Assembly: GCF_020097155.1 (NCBI RefSeq)
Contig: NZ_CP083691.1
Coordinates: 744,001 to 808,000, forward strand
Reading direction: 5' to 3'
From: Micrococcus porci
GTDB lineage: Bacteria; Actinomycetota; Actinomycetes; Actinomycetales; Micrococcaceae
Length of the DNA stretch: 64,000 nucleotides
Shown here in pieces: positions 52,517-60,637 of the stretch (positions are counted from its first letter, which is position 1; the number at the start of each line of letters is the position of its first letter). A model generated the notes under the pieces. The model worked only from the letters and a program-made list of their open reading frames with translations. It was not told the DNA's origin and searched no databases. The translations under genes were made by a program, and so were the position numbers.

Positions 52517-53734
52517 TCACACCTTCTCCACGAGCATCGCGGAGCCCTGGCCCACGCCCACGCACATCGTGGCCAGGCCCTTGTCCGCGCCCTCACGCTC
52601 CATCCGACCGAGCAGCGTGACCACGAGACGCGACCCCGAGGAGCCCAGCGGATGGCCCAGGGCGATCGCGCCGCCGTCGGCGTTGACGGTCTCCGGGTCC
52701 AGGCCGAGGCGCCGCATCGAGGCCAGGGACTGGGTGGCGAAGGCCTCGTTGAGCTCGACGGCGCCCAGGTCCGCCACGGACCAGCCGGAGCGCTCGAGGG
52801 CCTTCTCGGTGGCCGGGACAGGGCCCAGGCCCATGATCTCGGGGGCCAGGCCCGCTGAGGTGGACTCCACGACGCGGGCGCGCGGGGTCAGGCCGTACTT
52901 CTGCGCGGCCCGCTCAGAGACGACGAGGATCGCCGAGGCGCCGTCGTTGAGGGAGGAGGAGTTGCCGGCGGTGACCACGCCGTCCTTCTTGATGATCGGG
53001 CGCAGGCCGGCGAGCACCTCGGGGGTGGAGCCGGGACGGGGGCCCTCGTCCGTGTCCACGATCGTCTCGGCTCCCTTGCGGCCCGTGACGACGACGGGCA
53101 CGATCTCGTCCGCGAAGCGGCCGGCCTCGATGGCGGCCAGCGCACGCTCGTGCGAGCGGGCGGCGAAGGCGTCCGCGTCCTCGCGGGTGATGCCGTCCAC
53201 CTCGCCCACCTCCTCGGCGGTCTCCGGCATGGAGAAGGTGAACTTCTCCCCGAACTCGCCGTCCGCGAAGCGCGGGTTCACGAAGCGCCAACCGATCGAG
53301 GTGTCGAAGGCCGCGCCGGGCTTGGCGAACGCCGTCGTCGGCTTCTCCATCACCCAGGGGGCGCGGGACATCGACTCCACGCCTCCGGCCACGACGACGT
53401 CGGCCATCCCGGAGCGCACCATCGCGGTGGCGATGCCGATCGCGGACATGCCGGACGCGCAGAGGCGGTTCACGGTGATGCCCGGGACGGTGTCCGGGAA
53501 GCCGGCCAGCAACCAGGCCATGCGGGCGACGTTGCGGTTCTCCTCGCCGGCGCCGTTCGCGTTGCCGAGGATGACGTCGTCCACGACCGACGGGTCGATG
53601 CCGGCGTCCTCGATCACGGCCTTGACGGTCAAGGCGGCGAGGTCGTCGGGGCGGACGGAGGAGAGGGCGCCGCCGTACTTGCCGACGGGCGTGCGGCGAC
53701 CGCCGACGAGCAGGGCCTGGGACTGTGCGGACAT
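52517..53734 (-). CDS. paaJ: 3-oxoadipyl-CoA/3-oxo-5,6-dehydrosuberyl-CoA thiolase
   Basis: A 405-residue thiolase with intact residues: VNRLCASGMSAIGIA, AVELNEAFATQSLA, GGAIALGHPLGSSGSR and TMCVGVGQGSAML. The RRTPVGKYGGALSSVRPDDLAA start and CASG box are those of the PaaJ/PcaF group. It releases acetyl-CoA twice in the phenylacetate pathway. CAAGGAG is 6 nt before the ATG. First gene of paaJFH, behind a PaaR-like palindrome and a CRP/GlxR-like site. Confidence 0.92.
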   Translation of the reverse strand: MSAQSQALLVGGRRTPVGKYGGALSSVRPDDLAALTVKAVIEDAGIDPSVVDDVILGNANGAGEENRNVARMAWLLAGFPDTVPGITVNRLCASGMSAIGIATAMVRSGMADVVVAGGVESMSRAPWVMEKPTTAFAKPGAAFDTSIGWRFVNPRFADGEFGEKFTFSMPETAEEVGEVDGITREDADAFAARSHERALAAIEAGRFADEIVPVVVTGRKGAETIVDTDEGPRPGSTPEVLAGLRPIIKKDGVVTAGNSSSLNDGASAILVVSERAAQKYGLTPRARVVESTSAGLAPEIMGLGPVPATEKALERSGWSVADLGAVELNEAFATQSLASMRRLGLDPETVNADGGAIALGHPLGSSGSRLVVTLLGRMEREGADKGLATMCVGVGQGSAMLVEKV

Positions 53735-53774
53735 GGAGACTCCTTGAGTGACCGACGACGGGGCGGGCGCGGCG

Positions 53775-53830
53775 AATTACCGACCGTGCGTTCAGGTTCA
53801 GTATCCCGGGCCGGTGTGACGGGGGTCAAC
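53775..53830 (-). promoter_or_regulatory. paaJ promoter with PaaR-type and CRP/GlxR-like sites
   Basis: On the minus strand: TTGACC (53829-53824), 18 nt, GATACT (53805-53800) form a promoter. CCGACCGTGCGTTCAG (53780-53795, plus) is the PaaR-type dyad. TGTGA-CGGGGG-TCAAC (53815-53830, plus) is a CRP/GlxR-like site over the -35. Confidence 0.65.
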
Positions 53831-53920
53831 CGCGGGGGCGGGTGTGACGGGGTGGAGACGGGGCCGGGCGGCCGCGCCGAGACCACGTCGATCAGCGTCT
53901 GACCCGGCGCCCCCCGCACG

Positions 53921-53975
53921 GAGGCCCGCAGACGCGCCGCTTCGATCCCGACGTGGCGGCGTGTCTGCGGGCCTC
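53921..53975. repeat. Long palindrome, third copy of the gene-B family
   Basis: GAGGCCCGCAGACGCGCCGC (53921-53940) pairs with 53956-53975 with one G-T; the loop is 15 nt. It matches the palindromes flanking the DUF559 gene at 48191 but has no such gene beside it here. It lies between the paaJ promoter and the transporter terminator. Confidence 0.9.
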
Positions 53976-53993
53976 GGCGCCGGTCCGGCCGCG

Positions 53994-54039
53994 CACGACG
54001 ACGGCGCGCCCTTCCGGAGGAGGACGCGCCGTCGTCGTG
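53994..54039 (-). terminator. Terminator after MHS transporter gene
   Basis: CACGACGACGGCGCG (53994-54008) pairs perfectly with 54025-54039; a TCCGGA lies in the loop. It lies 36 nt after the transporter stop on the minus strand. Confidence 0.75.
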
Positions 54040-54075
54040 GGGTGGGGACGGGTGAAACCCGTCAGGCGGGCCGGA

Positions 54076-55431
54076 TCAGGCGGGGACCACGGGGTTCGAG
54101 CGGGTGGCGACGACCTCCTCGTCGTGCAGCTCGCGGTCCTGGATGCCCTTGGGCACGAACAGGACGGCGATCAGGGAGATCGCGGAGATGCCGATGATGT
54201 ACCAGGCGACGCTCGGCCAGCCGGACTTCACGAGCTCGTCGGCGATCAGCGGGGCGAAGGCGCCGCCGATGATGGTGCCGATCGCGTAGCCGATGGACAC
54301 GCCGGAGAAGCGGACGCGGGCCGGGAACATCTCCGCGTACATCGCGGACTGCGGGCCGTAGGACGGGCCGAGGCCCATCGTCAGCACGAAGAGCGCGAGG
54401 GAGAACAGCAGCAGCGAGGCCGTGTTGAGCAGCTGGAACATCGGGAAGGCCCAGGCGATGAGGATCGCGTAGCCGATCACGAAGGTGGTCTTGCGCCCGA
54501 TCTTGTCGGAGATCCAGCCGCCGAGCAGGGTGAAGATGAACCAGCCGACGCCGCCGACGAGGCTCGCGATGAGCACCTCGGAGGAGGTCATGCCCAGGCC
54601 CTTCGGACCGCCGTACTTCGAGAACCACGCGATGAGCAGGTAGCCGACGCCGTTGTTCGCGGCGAAGATCACGGCGGCGAGGATGACCTCCTTGGTGTGG
54701 TGCCGGAAGAGCTCGCCCAGGGGGGCGGACTCGTCCACCTTGAGCTGCTGCATCTCCTTGAACACCGGGGACTCCTCCACGGCCTTGCGGATGAAGTAGC
54801 CGACCACGATCAGCAGGACCGAGACGAGGAACGGGATGCGCCAGCCCCAGGTGAGGAACTGCTCCTCGGACATGGTGGAGCGCACGAGGAACAGCACGCC
54901 GGTGGCGAGGATCATGCCGAGCGGCACGCCGATCTGCGGGGCGGAGCCGAACAGGCCGCGCTTGCCGTGGGGTGCGTGCTCCACGGCCAGCAGCGCCGCG
55001 CCGCCCCACTCGCCGCCGGCGGAGAAGCCCTGCAGCAGGCGCAGGAGCACCAGCAGGATGGGGGCCCACACGCCGATCTGCGCGTAGGTGGGCAGCAGGC
55101 CGATGAGGGTGGTGGCCGCGCCCATGCCGATGAGGGTCAGGGAGAGGACCAGCTTGCGGCCGAACTTGTCGCCGAGGTGGCCGGCGATGATGGCGCCGAG
55201 CGGGCGCACGAGGAAGGAGATGCCGAGGGTCACCCACGCGGCGATCTGCGCGCCGGACTCGCCCATGGGCTGGAAGAAGAGGGTGGCGAAGACGAGTGCG
55301 GTGGCCTGCGCGAAGATGAAGAAGTCGTACCACTCGATGGTGGTGCCGACGAGCGTGCCGGCGAGGACCTTGCGCTCCTCGCGGGGGTCGCGGGCGGCCG
55401 CGACGGCCGGGGAGGCGACGGTGTGGCTCAT
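54076..55431 (-). CDS. MHS-family MFS transporter, candidate phenylacetate importer
   Basis: A 451-residue major facilitator with 12 predicted helices. GTTIEWYDFFIFAQATALVFATLFF is the metabolite:H+ symporter (MHS) start, GHLGDKFGRKLVL the loop 2-3 motif, RLLQGFSAGGEWGGAALL the second signature and GWISDKIGRKTTFV its repeat. MHS members import organic acids (shikimate, proline/betaine, aromatic acids). Its promoter has the same palindrome type as the paa operons, which suggests phenylacetate as substrate. AGGAG upstream of ATG 55431. Confidence 0.88.
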   Translation of the reverse strand: MSHTVASPAVAAARDPREERKVLAGTLVGTTIEWYDFFIFAQATALVFATLFFQPMGESGAQIAAWVTLGISFLVRPLGAIIAGHLGDKFGRKLVLSLTLIGMGAATTLIGLLPTYAQIGVWAPILLVLLRLLQGFSAGGEWGGAALLAVEHAPHGKRGLFGSAPQIGVPLGMILATGVLFLVRSTMSEEQFLTWGWRIPFLVSVLLIVVGYFIRKAVEESPVFKEMQQLKVDESAPLGELFRHHTKEVILAAVIFAANNGVGYLLIAWFSKYGGPKGLGMTSSEVLIASLVGGVGWFIFTLLGGWISDKIGRKTTFVIGYAILIAWAFPMFQLLNTASLLLFSLALFVLTMGLGPSYGPQSAMYAEMFPARVRFSGVSIGYAIGTIIGGAFAPLIADELVKSGWPSVAWYIIGISAISLIAVLFVPKGIQDRELHDEEVVATRSNPVVPA

Positions 55432-55488
55432 GGGTGCTCCTGGGGTGAGGGGCTGCGTGCCGGCGTGAGACGGCGATGCGAATGCGGA

Positions 55489-55528
55489 CCGACCGAGCGG
55501 TCGGGAAGTGACAGGGATCACCGTATAC
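55489..55528 (-). promoter_or_regulatory. Transporter promoter with PaaR-type and CRP/GlxR-like sites
   Basis: CCGACCGAGCGGTCGG (55489-55504) is a near-perfect palindrome. AGTGA-CAGGGA-TCACC (55507-55522) contains the GTGA-N6-TCAC core of CRP/GlxR sites. TATACG (55528-55523, minus) is a likely -10. Confidence 0.65.
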
Positions 55529-55598
55529 GATCGAATGTGACCTGTGCCACGGGCACTCTCCACGACGTGAATATGACGACGGCGCGACCCGTGACGAC

Positions 55599-55640
55599 GA
55601 CGCCGCCCGTCCCCTCCACGCGGAGGGGGCGGGCGGCGTC
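55599..55640 (-). terminator. Terminator after paaG
   Basis: GACGCCGCCCGTCCCCTCC (55599-55617) pairs with 55622-55640 (one G-T) around a 4-nt loop. It ends 24 nt past the paaG stop. Confidence 0.8.
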
Positions 55641-55663
55641 GCGGCCGGCGGGGCCGGAGGGGA

Positions 55664-56455
55664 TCAGGGGCGGCCGGTGAACTCCGGCTTCCGCTTCTCC
55701 TGGAAGGCCGTGAAGCCCTCCGCGTAGTCGGCGGTGTCGCAGAGCTCGCCCTGGGCGACGTTCTCCGCGTCGAGGGACTCCCAGAGGCCCACGCGCCGGT
55801 CGCGGATCTGGCGGACCAGCTCCTTGGAGGCGCGGAAGGCGAGGGTGGCGCCGTCGGCGACCTTCGCGACCTTCTCGCGGGTGAAGCCGTCCAGCTCCTC
55901 CGCCGGGACGGCGCGGGAGAACAGGCCCGCCTGCACGGCCTCGGCGCCCGAGATCAGCTCGGCGGTGTAGATGAGGTCCAGGGTGCGGTGGGCACCCAGG
56001 CGCTCGGTGAACAGCCAGTGGCCGCCCGAGTCCAGGGTCGCGCCGAGGTTGGCGAACGGCGAGCCGATCTTCGCGTTCTCCGCCACGTAGACCACGTCGG
56101 AGGCGATGGCCAGGCCCAGGCCCACGCCCAGGCACGCACCCTGCACGGCCGCGAAGGTCGGCACAGGGGCCTCGGAGATGGCCTTCAGCACCGGGGTGAC
56201 CTTGTCCCGCAGGTAGGCGGTGGCGTCGTCGTCGGCGGGGACGACGTTCGAGATGTCGCGGCCCGCGCAGAAGCCGCGGCCCTCGCCGCGCAGGAGGATG
56301 GCACGGACCTCGCCGGACTCGGCGCCCGCGGAGGCCTGCGCGTACGCGTCGGCCAGGTCCGCCAGGGCCTGCTCGTCCAGGGAGTTCATCTTCTGGGGGG
56401 CGTTCAGGGTGATCACGGCGACGCGGTCGGCGATCGCCAGCTCGATCATGCTCAT
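55664..56455 (-). CDS. paaG: 1,2-epoxyphenylacetyl-CoA isomerase
   Basis: A 263-residue crotonase-fold isomerase. EGRGFCAGRDIS is the oxyanion loop, and GATLDSGGHWLFTERLG contains the Asp (DSGG) used by PaaG isomerases instead of the second hydratase Glu; GVGLGLAIASDVV lacks the first Glu as well. It converts the epoxide into oxepin-CoA, the PaaZ substrate. ATG 56455 has AGGAG 4 nt upstream. Separated from paaE by a terminator, so it may be partly independent of paaABCDE. Confidence 0.9.
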   Translation of the reverse strand: MSMIELAIADRVAVITLNAPQKMNSLDEQALADLADAYAQASAGAESGEVRAILLRGEGRGFCAGRDISNVVPADDDATAYLRDKVTPVLKAISEAPVPTFAAVQGACLGVGLGLAIASDVVYVAENAKIGSPFANLGATLDSGGHWLFTERLGAHRTLDLIYTAELISGAEAVQAGLFSRAVPAEELDGFTREKVAKVADGATLAFRASKELVRQIRDRRVGLWESLDAENVAQGELCDTADYAEGFTAFQEKRKPEFTGRP

Positions 56456-56515
56456 GGTGCTCCTTCGGGGTCTCGGCACGGAGGGTGCGGGGTGCGGCGC
56501 AGGGGGTGCACGCGG

Positions 56516-56553
56516 CGACGGGCGCCGCCCCGGTCAGGGGGCGGCGCCCGTCG
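56516..56553 (-). terminator. Terminator after paaE
   Basis: Perfect 16-bp stem CGACGGGCGCCGCCCC (56516-56531) with 56538-56553 and a 6-nt loop, 15 nt past the paaE stop. Confidence 0.8.
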
Positions 56554-56567
56554 TCATGCTCGGCGCA

Positions 56568-57734
56568 TCAGGCGTCGAAGTCGACCTTGATGCTGTCGGT
56601 GGTGGGGCGGGTCTGGCAGGTCAGCACGTAGCCCTGCTCGACCTCGTCCTTCTCCAGGGCGTAGTTCTCCTCCATCGTGAACTCGCCCTCGGTGACCTTG
56701 GCGCGGCAGGTGCCGCACACGCCGCCGGCGCAGGCGAACGGGACGTCGGAGCGCACGCGCAGGGCGGCGTTGAGGATCGTCTCGTGCGCGGACTTCGGGG
56801 ACTCGACCTTGGCGGACAGGCCGTCGAGGTTGAACTCGATGGTGACGTTGTCGCCGGACGGGTCGGCCTCGACCCCGCGGCCGGACTGGCCCTGCGGGGC
56901 CTCCGGCTTGCCGGTGGTGAACAGCTCGAAGCGCACGTCGTCCTCGGCCACGCCGCGCTCGGAGAGCGTGTCGCGGGCCAGCTGGACCAGCTCGAACGGG
57001 CCGCAGAGGAACCACTCGTCGGTGTTCTCGACGTCGATCACGCGGTCCAGCAGCGTGTTCAGCTTCTCGTCGTCGATGCGGCCGGAGAGCAGCGGGGCCA
57101 CGCGCTGCTCGCGGGAGAGCACGTGGTTCACCGTGAAGCGGGCCGGGTACTTGTCCTTGAGGTCGCCGATCTCCTCCGCGAACATCACGTCCATGGCCGA
57201 GCGGTTCGCGTAGATCAGGTCGAAGCGCGCGGAGTCGGACGCGGCCAGCACGGACTTGGCGATCGCCATGATCGGGGTGATGCCGGAGCCGGCGGCCAGG
57301 GCCACCAGGTGCGTCTGGTCCTGCTTCACGGCCTCGGCGGCCACGGCCTCCGGGTCGTTCATGGAGGTGACGTTCGTGCGGGACGTGAACGCGCCCTGCG
57401 GGTTCATCACGTCGATCTTCTCGCCGACCTCGAGGACCTCGTTGGCCCACGTCGAGAACGTGCCGCCGAGGTCCTTCTTCACGGCCACGCGGATCTCGCC
57501 GCGCTGCGGCACCGCGCAGATGGAGTAGGAGCGGCGCAGCTCGGCGCCGTCGAGCTCCTTGCGGAGGGCGACGTACTGGCCCGGCACGTAGTCGTAGTCG
57601 TCCGCGAGCTCCTCGGGGACCGCGAAGGTCACCTCCACGGAGTCGTCGGTGAGCTTGCGCAGGCCGGACACCTCGAGGGTGTTGAACGTGGCGCGGCGCT
57701 TGCCGGTGATGGGGGCGTCGGTGGTCTCGGTCAT
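56568..57734 (-). CDS. paaE: Phenylacetyl-CoA epoxidase reductase subunit
   Basis: A 388-residue flavin/iron-sulfur reductase. An FNR-like FAD domain (YVPGQYVALRKELDGAELRRSYSIC), NADPH domain (HLVALAAGSGITPIMAIAKSVL, WFLCGPFELV) and C-terminal plant-type 2Fe-2S ferredoxin (ACAGGVCGTCRAKV...LTCQTRP) are present. It passes electrons from NADPH to the PaaA diiron site. Its start shares one base with the paaD stop. An insert at about 295-305 (PQGQSGRGVEADPSG) links the last two domains. Confidence 0.94.
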   Translation of the reverse strand: MTETTDAPITGKRRATFNTLEVSGLRKLTDDSVEVTFAVPEELADDYDYVPGQYVALRKELDGAELRRSYSICAVPQRGEIRVAVKKDLGGTFSTWANEVLEVGEKIDVMNPQGAFTSRTNVTSMNDPEAVAAEAVKQDQTHLVALAAGSGITPIMAIAKSVLAASDSARFDLIYANRSAMDVMFAEEIGDLKDKYPARFTVNHVLSREQRVAPLLSGRIDDEKLNTLLDRVIDVENTDEWFLCGPFELVQLARDTLSERGVAEDDVRFELFTTGKPEAPQGQSGRGVEADPSGDNVTIEFNLDGLSAKVESPKSAHETILNAALRVRSDVPFACAGGVCGTCRAKVTEGEFTMEENYALEKDEVEQGYVLTCQTRPTTDSIKVDFDA

Positions 57735-58243
57735 CAGTGCACCTTGAAGTAGTCGAAGGGCTCGAGGCACTCCTGGCAGGTGTACAGCGCCTTGCAGGAG
57801 GTGGAGCCGAAGCGGGTGATCTCTCGAGTGTTGAGCGAATGGCAGCGCGGGCACTTGACCGCCAGGCCCACGCGCACGGGGCCCTCGTCGGTGCGCGCCG
57901 AGGGCGGGGCGATCCCGTACTCCGCGAGCTTGGCCTTGCCCTCGTCGGTCATCCAGTCCGTGGTCCAGGCCGGCTGCAGCACGGTGCGCACCTCGGCGTC
58001 CGGGTAGCCGGCACGGCCCAGGGCCGTGGTCACGTCCGCGGTGATGGTGCCCATCGCGGGGCACCCCGAATACGTGGGGGTGATGACGACGACGGCGCGG
58101 CCGTCCTCCACCTGCACGTCCCGGAGGATCCCGAGGTCCGCGATGGACAGCACGGGGATCTCCGGGTCGTGCACGGTGGCGGCGGCGTCCCAGACCTGCG
58201 CGGCGGCGGGGTCGGAGGGCCTCAGCTCGGCGGCGGTGGTCAC
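57734..58243 (-). CDS. paaD: PaaD, DUF59/MIP18-type Fe-S assembly factor
   Basis: A 169-residue protein. The N-terminal DUF59 domain (VHDPEIPVLSIADLGILRDVQVED, TPTYSGCPAMGTI with the reactive Cys) is followed by a C-terminal zinc ribbon (VKCPRCHS...TSCKALYTCQEC). PaaD is needed for a functional epoxidase, probably by maturing metal clusters. GTG 58243 overlaps the paaC stop (GTGA). Confidence 0.92.
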   Translation of the reverse strand: MTTAAELRPSDPAAAQVWDAAATVHDPEIPVLSIADLGILRDVQVEDGRAVVVITPTYSGCPAMGTITADVTTALGRAGYPDAEVRTVLQPAWTTDWMTDEGKAKLAEYGIAPPSARTDEGPVRVGLAVKCPRCHSLNTREITRFGSTSCKALYTCQECLEPFDYFKVH

Positions 58244-59073
58244 CAGGAGGCCCCCGGGTGACGCCGGGCCAGGGACTGCATCTCGGCCAGGATGTAGCCG
58301 CGGTACTCGCTCATCTGACCGGAGCGGTCGCCGCCGCGGGCCGCGCCCGTCTCCGGCACCTTCAGGTCGGCCCCCTCGATGGCGGCGCGGATGCGGGCCA
58401 TCGTGGACTCCTCCAGGGAGGAGGGGAGCACGGCGATTCCCTGCTCCGCCAGGGAGCGGGTCAGCTCGTCGTCGTGGAAGAGCTCCGGCAGGTAGGGCCA
58501 CAGCTCGTCCAGGCCGCGCTGCAGGCGGGCGTTGGACTCCTCGGTGCCCAGGCCCAGGCGGTTCACCCACTGCTCGGCGTGGTCGAGGTGGTACTCGACC
58601 TCCTTGAGCGCCTTGTCCGCGATGGCGGCCAGGGTGGCGTCCTTCGAGTCCTTCAGGCGGGTGTACAGGCCGTGCGCGTACACGGAGTAGTACAGCTGGC
58701 GCGCGATGGTCTTGCCGAAGTCGCCGTTCTCGGCCTCCACGAGGCGGGTGGAGCGGAACTCCTCCTCGTCGCGGAAGTAGGCGAGGTCGTCCTCGGACTT
58801 GTCCCAGGCGGTGCCGGCGTAGGAGAGGAGGAAGCGGGCGTGGCCCACCAGGTCCAGGGCGATGTTGCCCAGGGCGATGTCCTCCTCCAGCTCCGGGGCG
58901 CGCGAGATCCACCAGGACAGGCGCTGGCCGAGCATCAGGGCGTCGTCGCCCAGGTACACGGCGTAGCGAGCCACCTCGTCCGAGGCCTTCTGCCCGCCGG
59001 AGGCGATCTCCTCGGCGGTGTTGGCGACGCCGGCGGAGTGCCTCGTGGCGGAGTCGTTGGTCGCGAAGCTCAC
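58240..59073 (-). CDS. paaC: Phenylacetyl-CoA epoxidase structural subunit PaaC
   Basis: A 277-residue ferritin-like subunit that lacks the diiron ligands and pairs with PaaA. YLGDDALMLGQRLSWWISRAPELEEDIALGNIALDLVGHARFLLSYAG and EVEYHLDHAEQWVNRLG are its hallmarks. GTG 59073 overlaps the paaB stop by 4 nt. About 40 residues of upstream open frame belong to paaB in another frame. Confidence 0.93.
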   Translation of the reverse strand: MSFATNDSATRHSAGVANTAEEIASGGQKASDEVARYAVYLGDDALMLGQRLSWWISRAPELEEDIALGNIALDLVGHARFLLSYAGTAWDKSEDDLAYFRDEEEFRSTRLVEAENGDFGKTIARQLYYSVYAHGLYTRLKDSKDATLAAIADKALKEVEYHLDHAEQWVNRLGLGTEESNARLQRGLDELWPYLPELFHDDELTRSLAEQGIAVLPSSLEESTMARIRAAIEGADLKVPETGAARGGDRSGQMSEYRGYILAEMQSLARRHPGASW

Positions 59074-59372
59074 AGGTGCGGCACCCCCTCGGACTTCTGG
59101 TAGTAGGTGGCGTGGCGGTAGGACTTGCCCTGCGGGGACTCGAAGAAGCCGCCCTTGGAGTCCGGATCCGAGGCCGCGACGGCGTCGGCGGGGACGACCC
59201 ACACGGAGGTGCCCTCGTTGCGGCGGGTGTAGAGGTCACGCGCGTTGCGCAGCGCCATGGTGGCGTCCGGGGCGTGCAGCGAGCCGGCGTGCACGTGGGA
59301 CAGGCCGCGGTTGGCGCGGACGAAGACCTCCCAGAGGGGCCACTCGTTGCTGGGGGCGGTGTTCTCGGTCAT
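59070..59372 (-). CDS. paaB: Phenylacetyl-CoA epoxidase subunit PaaB
   Basis: A 100-residue subunit: EWPLWEVFVRANRGLSHVHAGSLHAPDATMALRNARDLYTRRNEGTSVWVVPADAV matches PaaB over its length. It bridges PaaAC heterodimers. Starts only 3 nt after the paaA stop and overlaps paaC. Confidence 0.94.
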   Translation of the reverse strand: MTENTAPSNEWPLWEVFVRANRGLSHVHAGSLHAPDATMALRNARDLYTRRNEGTSVWVVPADAVAASDPDSKGGFFESPQGKSYRHATYYQKSEGVPHL

Positions 59373-59375
59373 GGA

Positions 59376-60383
59376 TCAGGCTCCGATCAGCTGGGTGTCG
59401 GCCGGGACGTGCTGCTCGGCCTGGCGGCGGGCGTAGGCGGCGGCGGCCTCGCGGACCCAGGCCCCGTCCTCGTGGGCCTGGACGCGGCGCGCCAGGCGCT
59501 GGGTGTTCATCGGGCCGTTGCCCTTGATGACGGACATGAACTCATCCCAGTCCAGCTCGCCGAAGTCGTAGTGGCCGCGCTCCTCGTTCCACTTCAGGTC
59601 CGGGTCCGGCAGGGTCAGGCCCAGGGCCTCGGCCTGCGGGACGATCATGTCCACGAAGCGCTGGCGCAGCTCGTCGTTGGAGAAGCGCTTGACCTTCCAG
59701 GCCATGGACTGCTGGGAGTTCGGGGAGTCCTCATCCGGCGGGCCGAACATCTGCAGGGCCGGGCCGTAGAAGCGGTTCACGGCGTCCTGGGCCATCTGCT
59801 TCTGCTCCGGGGTGCCGTGCGAGAGCTCGTAGAGGATCTCCCAGCCCTGGCGCTGGTGGAACGACTCCTCCTTGCAGATGCGCACCATCGCGCGGCCGTA
59901 CGGGCCGTAGGAGGCGCGGCACAGCGGGACCTGGTTGCAGATGGCGGCGCCGTCGACGAGCCAGCCGATCGCGCCCATGTCCGCCCAGGTGCGGGCCGGG
60001 TAGTTGAAGATCGAGGAGTACTTCGCGCGGCCGGAGAGCAGCTGCTCGTTCAGCTCGTCCCGCGGGGTGCCGAGGGTCTCGGCGGCGGAGTACAGGTACA
60101 GGCCGTGGCCGGCCTCGTCCTGCACCTTGGCCATGAGGATCGCCTTGCGCTTCAGGGACGGGGCGCGGGTGATCCAGTTGGCCTCGGGCTGCATGCCGAT
60201 GATCTCGGAGTGCGCGTGCTGGGAGACCTGGCGGGTCAAGGACTTGCGGTAGGCCTCCGGCATCCAGTCGCGGGGCTCGATGCGCGAGTCCTCCTGGATC
60301 AGGCGGTCGAAGTTCTCCTGGCCGGCCGCATCATCGGGGGACGGCACGGAGGCCAGGTGCGGGGAGCTGCTCGTCTGCGTCAT
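59376..60383 (-). CDS. paaA: Phenylacetyl-CoA epoxidase catalytic subunit PaaA
   Basis: A 335-residue diiron ferritin-like oxygenase. [20 protein letters not shown] and [17 protein letters not shown] give the two ExxH iron-binding helices; [23 protein letters not shown] and [28 protein letters not shown] are strongly conserved. It converts phenylacetyl-CoA to the ring 1,2-epoxide. ATG 60383 has AGGTGA upstream; GTG 60392 is an in-frame alternative. First gene of paaABCDE, with a well-formed promoter at 60476-60504. Confidence 0.95.
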   Translation of the reverse strand: MTQTSSSPHLASVPSPDDAAGQENFDRLIQEDSRIEPRDWMPEAYRKSLTRQVSQHAHSEIIGMQPEANWITRAPSLKRKAILMAKVQDEAGHGLYLYSAAETLGTPRDELNEQLLSGRAKYSSIFNYPARTWADMGAIGWLVDGAAICNQVPLCRASYGPYGRAMVRICKEESFHQRQGWEILYELSHGTPEQKQMAQDAVNRFYGPALQMFGPPDEDSPNSQQSMAWKVKRFSNDELRQRFVDMIVPQAEALGLTLPDPDLKWNEERGHYDFGELDWDEFMSVIKGNGPMNTQRLARRVQAHEDGAWVREAAAAYARRQAEQHVPADTQLIGA

Positions 60384-60456
60384 GGGGTTCACCTCACGCT
60401 GAGTGCGGATCGGGTTCCGTGGGCCAGGGCCCGCGCCTCGGGTCGAGGTGCGGACG

Positions 60457-60505
60457 AATTACTGACCGTTCGTTCAGGATAGGGATTGGTGTGAGCCACG
60501 TCAAC
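60457..60505 (-). promoter_or_regulatory. paaABCDE promoter with PaaR-type and CRP/GlxR-like sites
   Basis: Minus strand: TTGACG (60504-60499), 17 nt, TATCCT (60481-60476). The dyad CTGACCGTTCGTTCAG (60462-60477, plus) starts at the -10 and covers the start point. TGTGA-GCCACG-TCAAC (60490-60505, plus) overlaps the -35. The arrangement is the same as at paaJ. Confidence 0.8.
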
Positions 60506-60545
60506 ACGTCCGACGGGGGCGCCTCCAGGGCTCTGCGACCGGATC

Positions 60546-60594
60546 CCTCCTGCACAGGAGGCCCTCCGGGGGCGGCCGTCCACCGCGGCCGCCC
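60546..60594. repeat. Two hairpins in the paaA upstream gap
   Basis: CCTCCTG-CA-CAGGAGG (60546-60561) and GGGCGGCCG/CGGCCGCCC (60570-60578 and 60586-60594). They lie between divergent promoters, so they are not at a gene end; role unknown. Confidence 0.5.
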
Positions 60595-60637
60595 GCGGCC
60601 GAGCGGTCGGGCGCCGGTCTTCCCTAGCGTCGTCCTC

